DNA of 64,000 nt from positions 16,034-80,033 of the forward strand of contig NZ_SEWE01000022.1 in assembly GCF_004167665.1 (NCBI RefSeq). The letters run 5' to 3'. A program made the position numbers and the translations under genes. Source of the DNA: Hymenobacter persicinus. Its GTDB lineage: Bacteria; Bacteroidota; Bacteroidia; Cytophagales; Hymenobacteraceae. The notes under the pieces were generated by a model that was not told where the DNA came from, did no database searches, and saw only the letters and a list, made by a program, of their open reading frames with translations. Below are positions 51,880 through 59,743 of this stretch, piece after piece; the first letter of the stretch is position 1; every line of letters starts with the position of its first letter.

Positions 51880-52917
51880 ATGTTTGGAATAAACCACATC
51901 CAGTTCGATTCGATGACCTACGCCATCCACTACCGCAACGGGCGCATTGCCAAGGAGGGGCGAGGGTTATCGTTCTATTATTTCGGGCCCAACAGCTCCA
52001 TTGTGGCCATTCCGATGGGCAGCAACGACTTGCCCTTCATCTTCAACGAAACCACCCACGACTACCAGACCGTCTCGATTCAGGGCCAGATCACCTACAA
52101 GGCCGGCAACCCCAAGCAGCTGGCCGAGGTGCTCGACTTCACCGTCGACAGCCGGGGCGTGTACAAGAAGAACGACCTGGAAAAGCTGCACCAGCGCATC
52201 ATCAACGAGGCCCAGACCGCCACGGCCACCTTCGTGCAGAGCCTCACGCTCAAGGATGCCATGCGGGCGGCCAAGGCCATTGAGGTCAACATCGTGGCCG
52301 GGCTGGCCGCCTCCCAGGCCATTGCCCTGCTGGGCATCGAGGTGCTGGGCGTCAACATTCTGGCCGTGAAGGCGACGCCGGAAATGGGCCGGGCCCTGGA
52401 AACTGAAACCCGCGAGAAGCTCCAGCAGGAAGCCGACCAGGCCATCTTCGAGCGCCGCAACTTCGCCGTGGAGCAGGAGCGCAAAATCCGGGAAAGTGAG
52501 CTCAACACCGAAATTGCGGTGGAGGAAAAGAACAAGCAGATTGCTGAGAAGAAAATCGAGGGCCAGATGCAGCAGGCCGACAGCACCCGCAAGCTGCGCG
52601 AAATGAAAGTGCAGGCCGACATTGCCGTGGAGGAGCAGCGCAAGCTGCTCATCGAGCAGAACGCCGAAAACCAGCGCCGCGAGGCCGACACCCGCGGCTA
52701 CGTGCTCGAAACCACCCTGCGCCCCTACAAGGACATGGACTGGAAGCTGCTGGTGGCGTTGAACAACAACCCCGACCCCAAGTTCAACATTGCCCTGGCT
52801 TTCCGGGAGCTGGCCGAAAACGCCGCCAAAATCGGTAACCTCAACATTTCCCCCGACCTGCTCGACACCCTGCTCACCGATGCCGGCCAGCCCCAGAATC
52901 CGCCGCGCACCCGATGA
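51880..52917 (+). CDS. SPFH/band-7 domain protein
   Basis: A 345-residue protein with an SPFH domain (about 15-190) and a long charged coiled coil (about 195-290; ERRNFAVEQERKIRESELNTEIAVEEKNKQI). There is no N-terminal membrane span, so it probably sits in the cytoplasm or associates with a membrane peripherally. SPFH proteins oligomerise into rings or scaffolds. It overlaps the NAD-kinase-like gene by four bases (ATGA), so the two are co-translated and probably work together. Confidence 0.87.
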   Translation: MFGINHIQFDSMTYAIHYRNGRIAKEGRGLSFYYFGPNSSIVAIPMGSNDLPFIFNETTHDYQTVSIQGQITYKAGNPKQLAEVLDFTVDSRGVYKKNDLEKLHQRIINEAQTATATFVQSLTLKDAMRAAKAIEVNIVAGLAASQAIALLGIEVLGVNILAVKATPEMGRALETETREKLQQEADQAIFERRNFAVEQERKIRESELNTEIAVEEKNKQIAEKKIEGQMQQADSTRKLREMKVQADIAVEEQRKLLIEQNAENQRREADTRGYVLETTLRPYKDMDWKLLVALNNNPDPKFNIALAFRELAENAAKIGNLNISPDLLDTLLTDAGQPQNPPRTR

Positions 52918-53846
52918 GCACCGGCATCGACTACGCCATCCTGGTGCGCAACAAAACCCGGCTGGAGCAACTCGTCGAGCGGTTCAACACCAAAGCCCAG
53001 GCCCGGTTTTACATCGAAAGCCTGGGCGGGGAGTTTGCCGACTACGAGGCCGAAAACGCCCACTTTCAGGCGGCTTTTTCGCTGGTGCAGCGCCAGCTGT
53101 CGGCGGTGGTGAAAAACAAGGTGGTGGAGCGCGCCTTTCTGCCCTCGTTTCTCTTTAGCCCTAAGCAACTGGTGGTCGTGGTGGGCCAGGACGGGCTGGT
53201 GGCCAATACGGCCAAGTACGTGGGCGGCATTCCCATTATTGCCGTCAACCCCGAGCCGGCCCGCTACGACGGCGTGCTGCTGCCCTTCACCCCGGACGAC
53301 TTTCTGCCCGCCGTGCGCCGGGTGCTCAGCGGCCGGTTTGGCGCGCGCGAGGCCACCTTGGCCGAGGCCCGCCTCAACGACGGCCAGCGCCTGCTGGCCT
53401 TCAACGACCTGTTTATCGGGGCGGCTTCCCACGTGTCGGCCCGCTACCGCATCGGCTTCGACGGGCAGCAGGAGCAGCATTCCTCGTCGGGCGTCATCGT
53501 CTCCACCAAGTCGGGCTCGACGGGCTGGCTGAGCTCTATTTTCAACATGACGGCCGGCATGGCGCACTTTCTGGACGCGGGGCAAATGCGCCCGACCCCG
53601 CCGACCCTGGCCGACACGGAACTGATGTTTGTGGTGCGCGAGGCCTTTCTAAGCCAGCGCACCCAGGCCAGCCTCACGGCTGGCATCCTGGCCGCCCCGG
53701 AGCCGCTCGTTGTTGAGTCGTTGATGCCCACCAACGGCGTTATCTTCTCCGACGGGGTGGAGGCCGACTTTCTGCAGTTCAACTCCGGCGCCATTGCCAC
53801 CATCGGCGTGGCCCCGGAAAAGGCCCGGCTGGTGGAGAAGGGGTAG
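52914..53846 (+). CDS. NAD-kinase-like protein with altered nucleotide motif
   Basis: A 310-residue protein matching the ATP-NAD kinase fold. The GGDG motif is GQDG (residues 91-94, in VVVVGQDGLVANTAKYV), the NE motif is FND (163-165), and a STKSGSTGW segment (197-205) stands where NAD kinases have STPTGSTA. Loss of the second Gly and the Glu suggests altered substrate use or loss of activity. Start is within the stop codon of the SPFH gene. The N-terminal ~80 residues lack a clear match. Housekeeping NAD kinase is expected elsewhere. Confidence 0.72.
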   Translation: MSTGIDYAILVRNKTRLEQLVERFNTKAQARFYIESLGGEFADYEAENAHFQAAFSLVQRQLSAVVKNKVVERAFLPSFLFSPKQLVVVVGQDGLVANTAKYVGGIPIIAVNPEPARYDGVLLPFTPDDFLPAVRRVLSGRFGAREATLAEARLNDGQRLLAFNDLFIGAASHVSARYRIGFDGQQEQHSSSGVIVSTKSGSTGWLSSIFNMTAGMAHFLDAGQMRPTPPTLADTELMFVVREAFLSQRTQASLTAGILAAPEPLVVESLMPTNGVIFSDGVEADFLQFNSGAIATIGVAPEKARLVEKG

Positions 53847-53887
53847 GCGGGGGTATTTTTTACACTTTACGGAATTCGCGTCGACTT

Positions 53888-54436
53888 ATGAACAACCACG
53901 ATTTAAGCAAGCTGCTGAGCTACGTGCTCCGCCATAAGCCCGAGGAGCTGGACCTAACCCTGGACGAACAGGGCTGGGTTGCGGTGCCGCTGCTGCTGGC
54001 CGCCATCCGGCGGCGCCACCCCGACGTGACCCACGACCAGCTGCTGGAAGTGGTAGCCAGCAGTGAGAAACAGCGCTTCGGCTTGTCGGATGATGGCGGC
54101 CGGATTCGGGCCAACCAGGGCCACTCGGTAGCCGTGGACCTGGGCCTGACGCCCGCCACGCCCCCCGAACACCTCTACCACGGCACGGCCACGCGCTTTC
54201 TGGACTCCATTCGGGCCAGTGGCCTGCAACGCGGCACCCGGCAGCACGTGCACCTGTCGGCCGACGTGCCCACGGCCGTGGCCGTCGGTAGCCGCCACGG
54301 TAAGCCGCTGGTGCTGACGGTGCGGGCCGGGGAGCTGCATCAGCGCGGGGCTGCGTTCTATTTGTCAGCCAATGGGGTGTGGCTCACCGACGCCGTGCCG
54401 CCGGAGTTCCTGCATGAGCCCTGGCAGCCCACATAA
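53888..54436 (+). CDS. kptA: RNA 2'-phosphotransferase (KptA/Tpt1)
   Basis: A 182-residue enzyme that moves a 2'-phosphate from RNA to NAD, giving ADP-ribose 1'',2''-cyclic phosphate. Motifs: LSKLLSYVLRHKP near the start, RIRANQGHS (middle) and LYHGTATRFLDSIRASGLQRGTRQHVHLS. Bacteria have no known tRNA splicing route needing it, so its role is open; roles in RNA repair or against tRNA modification are suggested for the family. It lies 41 bp downstream of the NAD-kinase-like gene. Confidence 0.93.
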   Translation: MNNHDLSKLLSYVLRHKPEELDLTLDEQGWVAVPLLLAAIRRRHPDVTHDQLLEVVASSEKQRFGLSDDGGRIRANQGHSVAVDLGLTPATPPEHLYHGTATRFLDSIRASGLQRGTRQHVHLSADVPTAVAVGSRHGKPLVLTVRAGELHQRGAAFYLSANGVWLTDAVPPEFLHEPWQPT

Positions 54437-54482
54437 CCGAGGTGGCCGGTTTTCTACCTTCGGCGCTAACCTCTTTCTGTCC

Positions 54483-55430
54483 ATGACGATGCGCTTGCTC
54501 ACCGGCTGGATTCTTGGTCTCGGGCTGCTGACGAGCGGCAGCGCCGCGGCTCAGCCCACCGGCCCGGCCGACACCCTGCGCCTGCGCCACCACCTGGTGG
54601 CCCTGACCACCACGCCCGAGCCCCGCAACTACCAGCACGTGGCCAGCCTAAACCAAGCTGCCGACTACATCCGGCAACAGCTGCTGAGCGCGGGCGCCCA
54701 GCTCACGGAGCAGCCCTACCAGGTGCGTGGCACCACCTACCGCAACATAATCGGCTCTTTCGGCCCGCAAGCCGGCCCGCGGCTGATACTCGGGGCCCAC
54801 TACGACGTGTGCGGGGAGCAGCCGGGCGCCGACGACAACGGTACCGGCGTGGCCGCCTTGCTGGAGCTGGCCCGCCTGCTGGGTCAGCAGCCCCTGGCTT
54901 CCCGCATTGATCTGGTGGCCTACACGCTGGAGGAGCCGCCGTTTTTTCGCACCAAAAGCATGGGCAGCTACATCCACGCCAAGTCCATGCACGACGCCGG
55001 CGTGCCCGTAACCGGTATGGTGGCCCTGGAAATGCTGGGCTACTACGACGACCAACCCGGCAGCCAGGACTATCCGTTTGGGCCGCTCAAGCTTGTGTAT
55101 GGCCGCCGGGGCAACTACGTGACGGTGGCCCAGAAATTCGGTAACGGCCGCTTCGGCCGCCAGTTTGCGCGCCGCTACAAAACAGCTGCTTCCCTGCCCG
55201 TGCGCCACTTCAAGGCCCCGGCCTGGCTGCCCGGCATCGACTTCTCCGACCACCTCAACTACTGGCAGTTTGGCTACCCGGCCGTGCTGCTCACCGACAC
55301 GGCCTTTTACCGCAACAAGCACTATCACGAGCCCACCGACACCCTCGACCGGCTGGATATGCGCCGCCTGGGCCTGACCGTGGACGCCGCCCTGGCCGTA
55401 GTGCTGATGATGCAAGAACCGGGTAGGTAG
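54483..55430 (+). CDS. M28 family zinc peptidase, secreted
   Basis: A 315-residue protein with a signal peptide (cleavage about residue 23-24, after AAA). Zinc ligands and catalytic residues: His106 and Asp108 (GAHYDV), Asp117 or Asp118 (GADDNGTG), Glu150-Glu151 (TLEEPPF), a Glu in ALEMLGYY and a His in KHYHEPTD. This is the aminopeptidase-like or glutaminyl-cyclase-like M28 group. A double ATG (54483/54489) is available; the first is reported. Confidence 0.88.
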   Translation: MTMRLLTGWILGLGLLTSGSAAAQPTGPADTLRLRHHLVALTTTPEPRNYQHVASLNQAADYIRQQLLSAGAQLTEQPYQVRGTTYRNIIGSFGPQAGPRLILGAHYDVCGEQPGADDNGTGVAALLELARLLGQQPLASRIDLVAYTLEEPPFFRTKSMGSYIHAKSMHDAGVPVTGMVALEMLGYYDDQPGSQDYPFGPLKLVYGRRGNYVTVAQKFGNGRFGRQFARRYKTAASLPVRHFKAPAWLPGIDFSDHLNYWQFGYPAVLLTDTAFYRNKHYHEPTDTLDRLDMRRLGLTVDAALAVVLMMQEPGR

Positions 55431-55531
55431 CTGACGCGGAGTCGAAGTGGTTCAGGCAGTGGGCGTTGAAGGTTGGTGCAGGCTATGCTGAGCGTAAGAA
55501 AGGGACCTGTCATGCCTTTTTTGCTAATCCA

Positions 55532-55574
55532 CTATATCTTTACTAAAATGATATAGCTTTTAGCCGATTCGGCT
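55532..55574. promoter_or_regulatory. Two inverted repeats ahead of the orphan IS1-type gene
   Basis: CTATATC (55532-55538) pairs with GATATAG (55550-55556), and AGCCG ATT CGGCT (55562-55574) forms a second short repeat. They sit in the AT-rich leader directly before the ATG at 55588. Confidence 0.5.
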
Positions 55575-55587
55575 CGTATACTCTGTC

Positions 55588-56010
55588 ATGTCCCAGCCAG
55601 CCTGCCCTAAGTGCGAATCAACGGAAGCCACCAAAAGCGGCGTGGTAGGCGGTCGGCAGCGGTTTAAGTGCAAAAACTGCGGCTACCACTTCTCCGTGGC
55701 CAAGGTGGGCCGGGAGGTGAACACCTACTACGTTATCAAGGCCCTGCAGCTCTACGTGGAGGGTGTGAGCTACCGGGAAATTGAGCGCCTGCTGGGCGTG
55801 AGCCACGTGAGCGTGATGAACTGGGTGAAGAAGTACGGCATGAAGGCCCCGCGGCAGACCGACTACCACCCGACCTACAAAATCTTGAACCAAAAGGAGC
55901 TAGCCGAGTATTTTCAGAATCCGGCCAACCTGAAAGGAGCGGGGCTGGTCGTTACGGAACTCGGGGATAAGTACATGATGATCCGCTGGGAGCGGTTTCG
56001 GCAGGGGTGA
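55588..56010 (+). CDS. Orphan IS1/IS1595-type zinc-finger plus HTH protein
   Basis: A 140-residue protein with an N-terminal zinc finger (Cys6, Cys9, Cys28, Cys31: PACPKCES and FKCKNCGYHF) and a helix-turn-helix (about 59-84; GVSYREIERLLGVSHVSVMNWVKKYG), as in IS1 InsA and IS1595-type N-termini. No DDE catalytic domain follows; the C-terminal 50 residues (QKELAEYFQNPANLKGAGLVVTELGDKYMMIRWER) look like a separate small domain. This suggests a domesticated DNA-binding protein, not an active transposase. No terminal inverted repeats of an IS are seen. Confidence 0.8.
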   Translation: MSQPACPKCESTEATKSGVVGGRQRFKCKNCGYHFSVAKVGREVNTYYVIKALQLYVEGVSYREIERLLGVSHVSVMNWVKKYGMKAPRQTDYHPTYKILNQKELAEYFQNPANLKGAGLVVTELGDKYMMIRWERFRQG

Positions 56011-56144
56011 GGCTATAGGAGTTAGCAGAACTATAGCACGGGCGTGACTTCCGGTGCGGGATTGTTCTACTTGGGGGCAGTTCGTCGCCCTGCCGGGTGG
56101 CGGCTGGTTGCCCCGACCTTCCCCAACCCATTCCCACCACGACC

Positions 56145-57635
56145 ATGCGAAACGCTCGTTACGCGCTGACCCTGACTGCTCTGCTGGCTGCGGCCGGCGC
56201 TTCGGCCCAGGTAATTACGCCGCCCACCGGCCAGGCCCCGCCGCCCGCCACACCCACGCCGCCGCCCCCGGCCGCCCCGGCCCCGGCGAAGTCGGCGCCC
56301 TACGGGGCGGGCATGAAGGTGAATATCTCCCCCGACGGCTCGAAGTACCTACGCTTCATGACCTGGCACCAGATATACGCGCGCTACAACGAGAACAATA
56401 CCGGCACGCTGCGGGCGCCGAATCAGCCCAAGGCCAGCCAGGTTGACTTCGGTATTCGCCGCTCCCGCCTCGTAATTCTGGCTCAGCTGAACCCCCGCTT
56501 TCTGATTTACACCCACCTGGGCATCAACAACCAAAACTCGGTGAGCGGGGGCGTGGCGCCCACCGCCGACGGCAAAAAGCCCCAATTCTTCATTCACGAG
56601 GCCGTGACCGAGTACAAGGTCAACAAGTACCTCAACCTGGGCGCCGGGCTGCACTACTTCAATGGCATCTCGCGCCTGACCAGTGCCAGCACCACCAGCA
56701 TCCTGACCATGGACCTGCCGCTGACCAACTTCCCGACCATCGAGCAGACCGACCAGTTTGCGCGCTGGCTGGGCATCTACGCCAAAGGCCGGATCGGCAA
56801 GTTCGATTACCGCGTGTCGATGAACGACGCCTTTTTGACGAACCAGGCCAGCACGCCGCTTAGCCTGGGCACTACCACCAGCGGCGTGAGCACCGGCACG
56901 GGCGTGGCCAATTACAACCCCCAGAACACCAGCCACGTGTACCAGGGCTACTTCAGCTACAACTTCCTGGAGCCCGAGGCCAACCTGCTGCCCTACTTCC
57001 AGGGCACTTACCTCGGCACCAAGCGCGTGCTGAGCGTGGGCGCGGGCTTCCTCTACAACAAGGACGCCATGTACTCGCGGCCCACCTCGAGCGTGGTGAC
57101 CCTGACGCCGGCCGTCACGGCCGACCCTTTCGGTACCATTGCCACCACCAAGCACGACATGAAGATGTTCGGGGTGGATGCCTTCTACGATGCGCCCCTT
57201 GACACCGCCTCGCGCACGGCCCTGACGCTCTACGGGGTGTATTACAACTTCAACATGGGCCCCAACTACGTGCGCTTTGTGGGCCCCGAAAACCCCGGCT
57301 ACGGCACGGCCGCGGCCCGCGGCAATGCCATTCCGCAGTCGGGTACGGGCTCGGCAGTCTACCTGCAGGCCGGCTTTCTACTGCCCAAAAACACGCTCGG
57401 CCCCAAGGCCCGCCTGCAGCCCTACGTGGCGTACCTGCACAGCAACTACGAGGGCCTGCGCGACGCCAGCGGCGACGTGAAAGGCGTGAATGTGTACGAT
57501 GCCGGCGTGAACGTGCTGCTTGACGGCCACAACGCCAAGGTGACCCTCAACTACCGCGCCCGGCCCGACTTCACCAACGTGAACAGCGTGCAGTACCGGC
57601 CCGAGGTGACCCTGCAGACGCAGATTTTCCTGTAA
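56145..57635 (+). CDS. Outer-membrane porin-like protein
   Basis: A 496-residue protein with a signal peptide (about 1-22), a Pro/Ala-rich linker (about 23-60) and a beta-barrel of alternating aromatic strands (RFMTWHQIYARY, FLIYTHLGI, FDYRVSMNDAFL, NVKVTLNYRAR-like end). It starts 136 bp after the orphan gene and ends 100 bp before the MHS transporter gene. It may give an outer-membrane entrance for the same small substrates. It resembles phosphate-selective-porin-like proteins, but I cannot assign a substrate. Confidence 0.78.
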   Translation: MRNARYALTLTALLAAAGASAQVITPPTGQAPPPATPTPPPPAAPAPAKSAPYGAGMKVNISPDGSKYLRFMTWHQIYARYNENNTGTLRAPNQPKASQVDFGIRRSRLVILAQLNPRFLIYTHLGINNQNSVSGGVAPTADGKKPQFFIHEAVTEYKVNKYLNLGAGLHYFNGISRLTSASTTSILTMDLPLTNFPTIEQTDQFARWLGIYAKGRIGKFDYRVSMNDAFLTNQASTPLSLGTTTSGVSTGTGVANYNPQNTSHVYQGYFSYNFLEPEANLLPYFQGTYLGTKRVLSVGAGFLYNKDAMYSRPTSSVVTLTPAVTADPFGTIATTKHDMKMFGVDAFYDAPLDTASRTALTLYGVYYNFNMGPNYVRFVGPENPGYGTAAARGNAIPQSGTGSAVYLQAGFLLPKNTLGPKARLQPYVAYLHSNYEGLRDASGDVKGVNVYDAGVNVLLDGHNAKVTLNYRARPDFTNVNSVQYRPEVTLQTQIFL

Positions 57636-57735
57636 GCCGCCTGCTCGGCCCCGACTCCGTTTCGGGCTTTTCACTGCCCTGGCCGCGCCTGGGCTTCCTT
57701 CCCGCGTCCAATCATTTCACTTCCCACCATTCACC

Positions 57736-59238
57736 ATGAACCAGAACCTTCCTCAGCGCGACGCGGCCGCTTACGCCGGGACCGGGCCGCTGGCCGGGGC
57801 CCCCGACGCGGCCGTGGCCCACGACAACAACTCCGTTTCGACCAGCAAGATCTGGCAGGTGATTACGGCCTCCTCGGTCGGCACCGTCATCGAGTGGTAC
57901 GACTTCTACATCTTCGGCTCTTTGGCCGCCATTATCGGGCCGGTGCTGTTTGGCTCCACGGGCAAGATTGAAGACACGATTCTGGGCACGCTGGCCGTAT
58001 TCGGGGCCGGGTTCGTGGTGCGGCCGTTCGGGGCGCTGTTCTTCGGCCGCATCGGCGACATGATCGGGCGCAAGTACACGTTCCTGCTCACGCTGCTGAT
58101 TATGGGCGGGGCCACGTTTGTGACGGGCCTGATTCCGAGCTACGACAAAATCGGCATTGCCGCCCCCATCATCGTCACGCTGCTGCGCCTGCTGCAGGGC
58201 TTGGCTCTGGGTGGCGAGTACGGGGGCGCCACCACCTACGTGGCCGAGCACTCCCCCGACAACCGCCGCGGCTACTACACCAGCTTCATCCAGATTACGG
58301 CCACGGCTGGCCTGCTGCTGAGCGTGCTGGTTATTATCGTCACCCGCAAGTCGTTGGGCGAAGTCGAGTTCAAAGAGTGGGGCTGGCGGATTCCGTTCCT
58401 GCTCTCGGGCCTGCTCGTCATTGCCTCGTACTACATCCGCCGTAAGCTGCACGAGTCCCCGCTGTTTGCCAAGGCCAAATCGGAGGGCAAGACCAGCGCC
58501 AACCCGCTGCGGGAGTCGTTCGTGAACCCCGTCAACCGCCGCTTGGTGCTGATTTCCCTGTTTGGCGCCACCATGGGCCAGGGCGTGGTCTGGTACACGG
58601 GGCAGTTTTACGCCTACTCCTTCATGCAGAACACGCTCAAGCTCGACCTCGTCGATGCCAGCCTGGTGCTGTGCAGCGCCCTGATTCTGGCCACCCCGTT
58701 CTTCGTGTACTTCGGCTCGTTGTCTGACCGGATCGGGCGCAAGAAGATCATCATGATGGGCCTGCTCTGCGGGGCCTTGTTCACCTTCCCGATCTTTTAC
58801 GGCCTGAAGCAGTTTGCCGGCCCGCTCACCGAGGTTACGGCCGCCACCGTGGACGCCACCGGCAAGGCCGTGCCCGCCGTGATGAAGGCCCTGGCCCCGA
58901 ACCTGGTGGCCATGACGGCCCTCGTGTTCTGCCTGGTGCTGTTCGTGACCATGGCCTACGGCCCCATTGCCGCCTACCTCGTGGAGCTGTTCCCCACTAA
59001 AGTGCGCTACACGTCCCTGTCGTTGCCCTACCACATCGGCAACGGGGTGTTCGGGGGCTTCGTGCCGCTGATTGCCACGGCCCTGACCCTGCGCGCCGCC
59101 GCCTCCGACTCGCCCTTTATCAAGGAACACAGCACCCTGGCCGGCCTGGTGTATCCGGTCAGCATTGCCCTGCTCTGCTGGTTTATCGGGCAGGCGCTGA
59201 TGAAGGACGTGCGCAACGTGAAGCTGATGGAAGACTGA
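57736..59238 (+). CDS. MFS transporter, metabolite:H+ symporter (MHS) family
   Basis: A 500-residue inner-membrane transporter with twelve predicted spans. Diagnostic segments are SVGTVIEWYDFYIFG, GRIGDMIGRKYTF and LLQGLALGGEYGGATTYVAEHSP, found in ProP/ShiA/KgtP-like symporters. Substrates in the family are carboxylates, osmolytes and dicarboxylates. With the porin upstream and the acyl-CoA synthetase downstream, a short-chain carboxylate is likely. A hairpin follows. Confidence 0.88.
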   Translation: MNQNLPQRDAAAYAGTGPLAGAPDAAVAHDNNSVSTSKIWQVITASSVGTVIEWYDFYIFGSLAAIIGPVLFGSTGKIEDTILGTLAVFGAGFVVRPFGALFFGRIGDMIGRKYTFLLTLLIMGGATFVTGLIPSYDKIGIAAPIIVTLLRLLQGLALGGEYGGATTYVAEHSPDNRRGYYTSFIQITATAGLLLSVLVIIVTRKSLGEVEFKEWGWRIPFLLSGLLVIASYYIRRKLHESPLFAKAKSEGKTSANPLRESFVNPVNRRLVLISLFGATMGQGVVWYTGQFYAYSFMQNTLKLDLVDASLVLCSALILATPFFVYFGSLSDRIGRKKIIMMGLLCGALFTFPIFYGLKQFAGPLTEVTAATVDATGKAVPAVMKALAPNLVAMTALVFCLVLFVTMAYGPIAAYLVELFPTKVRYTSLSLPYHIGNGVFGGFVPLIATALTLRAAASDSPFIKEHSTLAGLVYPVSIALLCWFIGQALMKDVRNVKLMED

Positions 59239-59262
59239 GCGGCTAACCCGCTGAACTGGTGA

Positions 59263-59295
59263 AAAGTCCGTCGTGCCGCTGGTTCGGCGGACTTT
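59263..59295 (+). terminator. Hairpin after the MHS transporter
   Basis: AAAGTCCG (59263-59270) pairs with CGGACTTT (59288-59295) with a 17-nt loop; the T-tract is short. Confidence 0.6.
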
Positions 59296-59415
59296 CCCGT
59301 TTCGCCCCGCCCCGGATCCGGCCGCTCCGGCGTTGTGCCCGCAATTCACTAGCTTATCCAAGTTCATTACGGGCCCTGCGCCCGGCCATCCGCCCACCCT
59401 TAACCGCCCCGCCTT

Positions 59416-59634
59416 ATGTTACCCATGTCGCCCCCGGAACAGGCCGAGCAGCGCCGCGGCCAGCGTCTGCTGTTCGTGAGTCTGCTGTTTGCCGTGCTGC
59501 TCAACTTTCCCCTGCTGGCCGTCTTCGACCACGAGGGTCGGGTAGGGGGCATTCCCGTGCTCTACCTCTACGTGCTGGCCGCCTGGGTCACCCTGGTGCT
59601 GCTCATCTGGCGGCTCGTCAAGGTGAAATGGTGA
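59416..59634 (+). CDS. Small two-span membrane protein, putative symporter subunit
   Basis: A 72-residue protein with two hydrophobic spans (about 19-36 and 48-66; RLLFVSLLFAVLLNFPLLAVF and VLYLYVLAAWVTLVLLIW). Its place 109 bp before the symporter-kinase gene matches the small DUF4212/DUF485-like proteins found ahead of acetate-type sodium:solute symporters. The last residues VKVKW and the TGA stop are encoded by the first words of repeat A5, so the present C-terminus was shaped by the repeat. Confidence 0.7.
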   Translation: MLPMSPPEQAEQRRGQRLLFVSLLFAVLLNFPLLAVFDHEGRVGGIPVLYLYVLAAWVTLVLLIWRLVKVKW

Positions 59635-59741
59635 GATGGTGAACTGGTGAGTTGTCGGGCTGACGGCGCTCATGGCGCAGTTGGCTCCGGCTGGCCCACC
59701 CGAACATCACGCTCACTATCACACCATTTCACCATCTCACC
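59622..59741. repeat. Inverted-repeat element A5 (8-bp word family)
   Basis: The left arm 59622-59653 is four GGTGANNT words, and the right arm 59710-59741 is four words of the reverse complement (ATCTCACC, ATTTCACC and variants). The upstream gene ends inside the left arm; the downstream ATG (59744) is two bases after the right arm. Confidence 0.85.
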
Positions 59742-59743
59742 AT

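Noticed and set aside
55588..56010. Active insertion sequence
   Set aside because: No catalytic DDE domain, no terminal inverted repeats and no target-site duplication were visible.
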